From positions 1-6,805 of the forward strand of contig DOKE01000013.1 in NCBI GenBank assembly GCA_003510895.1: a DNA stretch of 6,805 nt, written 5' to 3'. The stretch comes from Candidatus Moraniibacteriota bacterium (GTDB lineage Bacteria > Patescibacteriota > Minisyncoccia > Moranbacterales > GWC2-37-73). This document shows positions 5,188-6,805 of the stretch, piece by piece. The position numbers and the translations under genes are program-made. The notes under the pieces are model-generated. The model saw only the letters and a program-made list of their open reading frames with translations. It searched no databases and was not told where the DNA came from. Every line of letters begins with the position of its first letter. The first letter of the stretch is position 1.

Positions 5188-5210
5188 AAAGGGAAGTATT
5201 GGGTGAAGTA
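5188..5210 (+). repeat. 23-bp direct repeat, right copy
   Basis: An exact copy of bases 2558-2580 at the end of cca. In the same frame it reads KGKYWVK followed by TAA (5209-5211), so it would also serve as a cca 3' end. The preceding bases (GATAAAAATAAAAGGG) loosely resemble the upstream cca tail, suggesting either a decayed copy of the gene end or an attachment-site duplication. Confidence 0.9.
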
Positions 5211-5231
5211 AGTCGGTAACTTTATATATTA

Positions 5232-5969
5232 TTACTTTGTTTTCCAAAGATATTCGAAGATATTTTTCATTGCCTTAGAAATCTTTTCATTTTTAATCAA
5301 GATGGCTGAGGGATTTTTTTCATCGAAGGCAACGATAGATGTTTTATTATCATAGATATTAATTTCAATATCCAAATCTTCTAATATTTTAATGAATTTC
5401 ATTTCGCGAAGCAATTGCTTGGCTATTGTTTTTTCTTTTTTTCCAACCTTGCTTTCAGGTAAAATATTTTTTATGTGTATCCCGTGTTTGATGCGTTCGG
5501 GAAAATATTCTTCTTTAAAAAACTTGCCCATTTTTGCGTAAGCATTTTTATAGTCGGTGATGCAATAAATGATTTTACCTTCATTGTTTCGCCAACTATC
5601 CTCATATAGATTTTTCACGCCCTCCAAGCCTTCAAAATATTTTATTTCGGAAGCTAGCGTCGCACCTTCATTTTTAGTTTGTTTTCTGATCCATTGGGAT
5701 AGCTCTGATGATTGCGTTTGAGCATCTTTTTCTTGCCGTTTGATCCATCGTAAAAACTCAGTCTGCGAAATCGGCTGGTAGATTGTTTTATCCTCAATCT
5801 TGATTTTAGAAATCAAGCCTTTGGTTAGTAATTTTTCTAAAAACGGATACAGTGTTGTTCGGTTAACAAGCGTGTCTTTGGATATTTCCGCCACGCCACT
5901 CTTGCCAATTTTATACAAACTAGCCAAAATGCGCTTCTCTTTTTCGCTTATAAATAGGGAATTTTTCAT
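5232..5969 (-). CDS. TrmB-family transcriptional regulator (divergent)
   Basis: A 245-aa protein with an N-terminal winged helix-turn-helix (residues about 8-68; recognition region VNRTTLYPFLEKLLTKGLI, 35-53), a charged linker (75-105), and a C-terminal domain beginning at about 109 (IKYFEGLEGVKNLYEDSW) that matches the equivalent part of the other TrmB protein in layout but with low identity. It is transcribed away from the membrane-protein gene, and the shared 124-bp gap holds palindromes, so control of that gene and of itself is likely. The predicted transcription start is one or two bases before the ATG and there is no Shine-Dalgarno sequence, so the message is probably leaderless. The ligand is unknown. 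Confidence 0.82.
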   Translation of the reverse strand: MKNSLFISEKEKRILASLYKIGKSGVAEISKDTLVNRTTLYPFLEKLLTKGLISKIKIEDKTIYQPISQTEFLRWIKRQEKDAQTQSSELSQWIRKQTKNEGATLASEIKYFEGLEGVKNLYEDSWRNNEGKIIYCITDYKNAYAKMGKFFKEEYFPERIKHGIHIKNILPESKVGKKEKTIAKQLLREMKFIKILEDLDIEINIYDNKTSIVAFDEKNPSAILIKNEKISKAMKNIFEYLWKTK

Positions 5970-5977
5970 ATAGGATT

Positions 5978-6006
5978 AGTATAGCTTTGTTGTCATATTG
6001 TGTCAA
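5978..6006 (-). promoter_or_regulatory. Minus-strand promoter of the divergent TrmB gene
   Basis: On the minus strand, TTGACA (6006-6001), a 17-bp spacer and TATACT (5983-5978) form a near-consensus promoter. The start is expected near 5970-5971, next to the ATG at 5969. An inverted repeat TTGTTG/CAACAA (5987-5992 and 6004-6009) overlaps the spacer and the -35 box and could serve autoregulation. Confidence 0.8.
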
Positions 6007-6010
6007 CAAG

Positions 6011-6038
6011 TTTACAAATTAGGCTAATTTGTTAGACT
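6011..6038 (+). promoter_or_regulatory. Candidate promoter of the membrane-protein gene
   Basis: TTTACA (6011-6016), a 16-bp spacer and TAGACT (6033-6038) would start transcription near 6045, giving a leader of about 50 bases with GGGAGG (6081-6086) before the ATG. The -10 box is a weak match, as expected for a regulated promoter. An orphan AGGAGGGG (6048-6055) also lies in the leader, with no start codon after it. Confidence 0.4.
6014..6032. promoter_or_regulatory. Perfect 9-1-9 palindrome, operator candidate
   Basis: ACAAATTAG (6014-6022), one base, then CTAATTTGT (6024-6032): a perfect 19-bp dyad. It covers the spacer of the plus-strand promoter candidate and lies just upstream of the minus-strand -35 box. 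A dimeric winged-helix protein bound here would block the membrane-protein promoter; the adjacent TrmB protein is the obvious candidate. The symmetry is seen; the binder is inferred. Confidence 0.65.
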
Positions 6039-6093
6039 TTGTTATTCAGGAGGGGATAGTAGCTTAAAAATATTAAATACGGGAGGATATATA

Positions 6094-6777
6094 ATGAAAA
6101 AACCTTATGGTAATCGAGAAGAATATGTTAACTACCTGTATGTTACGCTGCGTCATTTGTATGTATTTGCCATAATTGATTACCTTTCTTTATCAATAAT
6201 GTGGGTTATTTTTTTGTACTCGGCATGGTTGATATGGATGCTTTTTGGTATTTCTTTTATCTCGTTGGCATTTGGAGCTCTTGTAGTTTGGATGCTGTTG
6301 GAATTATTTGGTCCAATTTCTGGTTCGCGACATGTTGTGTATTTCCGAATGGATGTGTGGCCAAGGCTACTTACATTGATTAAAAAGGATTTGCAATCAC
6401 AATCAAATACGGGGGAGTCTATGGAAAAATCGTCAGGAGATAAAAAAGATTTTGTGGGCATTTTATGTCTAAAATTCCGCAATTTTTATTTGCTTTGTGT
6501 GCTTGATATTGCATTGCTCGGAGTCTCGATTATTTGCACGGTCTGTTATGGATATTTTTTCTATCTTAAGCATTCTAACAAAGATATTCCAGTATGGCTT
6601 TATGCTAGTGAGAGCTGGATGCCAATAGCGCTAGTCGTATCGTCAATATTGACTTCTTTTGTTCACCATGTGTTGATCAGATATTTTAAAGATGAAGCAT
6701 ATCCTCAGTTATTGAAATTGTTTAGAAAGGATTTGGCATCGCAGCCAAATGATGAAAGTCCATGGAAGCGCGAGTAA
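6094..6777 (+). CDS. Internally duplicated four-helix membrane protein, unknown function
   Basis: I do not recognise a named family. This 227-aa protein has four hydrophobic segments in two pairs (about 21-41, 44-72, 131-158, 174-195). The halves align from the start codon without gaps at an offset of 109: MKKPYGNREEYV with MEKSSGDKKDFV (110-121), then R20/R129, Y23/Y132, D29/D138. They close with matching cytosolic-type tails, WPRLLTLIKKDLQSQ (89-103) and YPQLLKLFRKDLASQ (203-217). Even the ribosome-binding region is repeated (AAATACGGG at 6075 and 6405), so an ancestral single-unit gene was duplicated in tandem and fused. GGGAGG at 6081-6086 supports the start. The two-helix unit with an amphipathic tail recalls 2TM-type bacterial proteins, but that is only a resemblance. 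Divergence from a TrmB gene suggests it is that regulator's target. Confidence 0.8.
   Translation: MKKPYGNREEYVNYLYVTLRHLYVFAIIDYLSLSIMWVIFLYSAWLIWMLFGISFISLAFGALVVWMLLELFGPISGSRHVVYFRMDVWPRLLTLIKKDLQSQSNTGESMEKSSGDKKDFVGILCLKFRNFYLLCVLDIALLGVSIICTVCYGYFFYLKHSNKDIPVWLYASESWMPIALVVSSILTSFVHHVLIRYFKDEAYPQLLKLFRKDLASQPNDESPWKRE
6411..6423 (+). promoter_or_regulatory. Internal ribosome-binding site and in-frame ATG in the membrane-protein gene
   Basis: GGGGGAG (6411-6417) sits three bases before an in-frame ATG (6421-6423, residue 110). The preceding AAATACGGG repeats the context of the true start at 6075. It could direct a separate 118-aa product equal to the second half. The spacing is short, so use is uncertain. 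Confidence 0.45.
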
Positions 6778-6805
6778 CCATTGTTTTTACGGATAAAAAC
6801 AAGGT
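6777..6805 (+). terminator. Terminator-like hairpin after the membrane-protein gene (cut by window end)
   Basis: TTGTTTTTA (6781-6789) and TAAAAACAA (6794-6802) pair fully around a CGGA loop, and ACC/GGT (6777-6779, 6803-6805) extend the stem past one bulged A. It begins directly at the stop codon. The window ends before a T-run could be seen, so its role as a terminator is likely but unproven. Confidence 0.55.

Larger units (their letters stand above)
2581..5210. mobile_element. Candidate inserted cassette bounded by 23-bp direct repeats
   Basis: About 2.6 kb lies between two exact copies of a 23-bp sequence, the left one being the end of cca. Inside are an intrinsic terminator at the left edge, promoters, a TrmB-family regulator, two genes of unknown function, and a strong terminator near the right edge, so the block is transcriptionally insulated. 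By eye, codon use in the two cargo genes (3622-5056) is richer in C-ending codons than in the flanking genes. No integrase or transposase is visible, so an insertion in trans, or an old duplication by recombination, are both possible. The repeats are seen; mobility is inferred. Confidence 0.45.

Noticed and set aside
6048..6060. AGGAGGGG as the ribosome-binding site of an extra small gene
   Set aside because: No ATG, GTG or TTG follows at a usable distance; the next codons run into stops.
1..6805. CRISPR array, rRNA, riboswitch or transposase gene
   Set aside because: No regularly spaced repeats, rRNA-like segment, recognisable riboswitch core or transposase/integrase motif was found; the only long direct repeat is the two-copy 23-bp sequence.

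Overview
The window looks like chromosomal DNA of an AT-rich, small-genome bacterium, most plausibly a member of the Patescibacteria (CPR; Parcubacteria-like). The grounds are indirect: a low-GC sequence, tRNA genes without an encoded CCA end next to a tRNA nucleotidyltransferase gene, two TrmB-family regulators of the kind common in these genomes, and a tRNA-associated homing-endonuclease-like gene. Standard stop codons fit every gene. Taxonomy is inference; no marker gene decides it.

Region 1 (1-211): two copies of a perfect 16-bp palindrome of the chromosomal parS type, 55 bp apart, then a consensus sigma70-type promoter (TTGACA, 17 bp, TATAAT).

Region 2 (212-2660): an apparent co-transcribed unit. 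It runs tRNA-Ala(GGC), a broken tRNA-Arg(CCU)-like sequence, a single-motif LAGLIDADG-like homing endonuclease ORF, an intact tRNA-Arg(CCU), and cca (tRNA CCA-adding enzyme with an HD domain), closed by an intrinsic terminator. The endonuclease ORF is wedged between the broken and the intact tRNA-Arg, and its stop codon lies inside the intact tRNA. This resembles a homing element that destroyed a tRNA gene and left a full replacement tRNA beside it.

Region 3 (2581-5210): about 2.6 kb bounded by an exact 23-bp direct repeat, one copy being the 3' end of cca. Inside are promoters, a TrmB-family regulator, a small HEAT-like protein of unknown function, and a 315-aa protein with a DHH motif that I cannot assign to a characterised family, followed by a strong terminator. 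It looks like an insulated inserted cassette whose regulator precedes two cargo genes, but no recombinase is visible.

Region 4 (5211-6805): a second TrmB-family regulator on the minus strand, probably made from a leaderless transcript, is divergent from a 227-aa membrane protein. The shared intergenic region carries a perfect 9-1-9 palindrome lying in the spacer of a candidate promoter for the membrane protein, a natural operator candidate. The membrane protein is an internal tandem duplication. Its second half still carries a ribosome-binding-site-like sequence and an in-frame ATG, so two products may be made. A terminator hairpin runs to the window edge.
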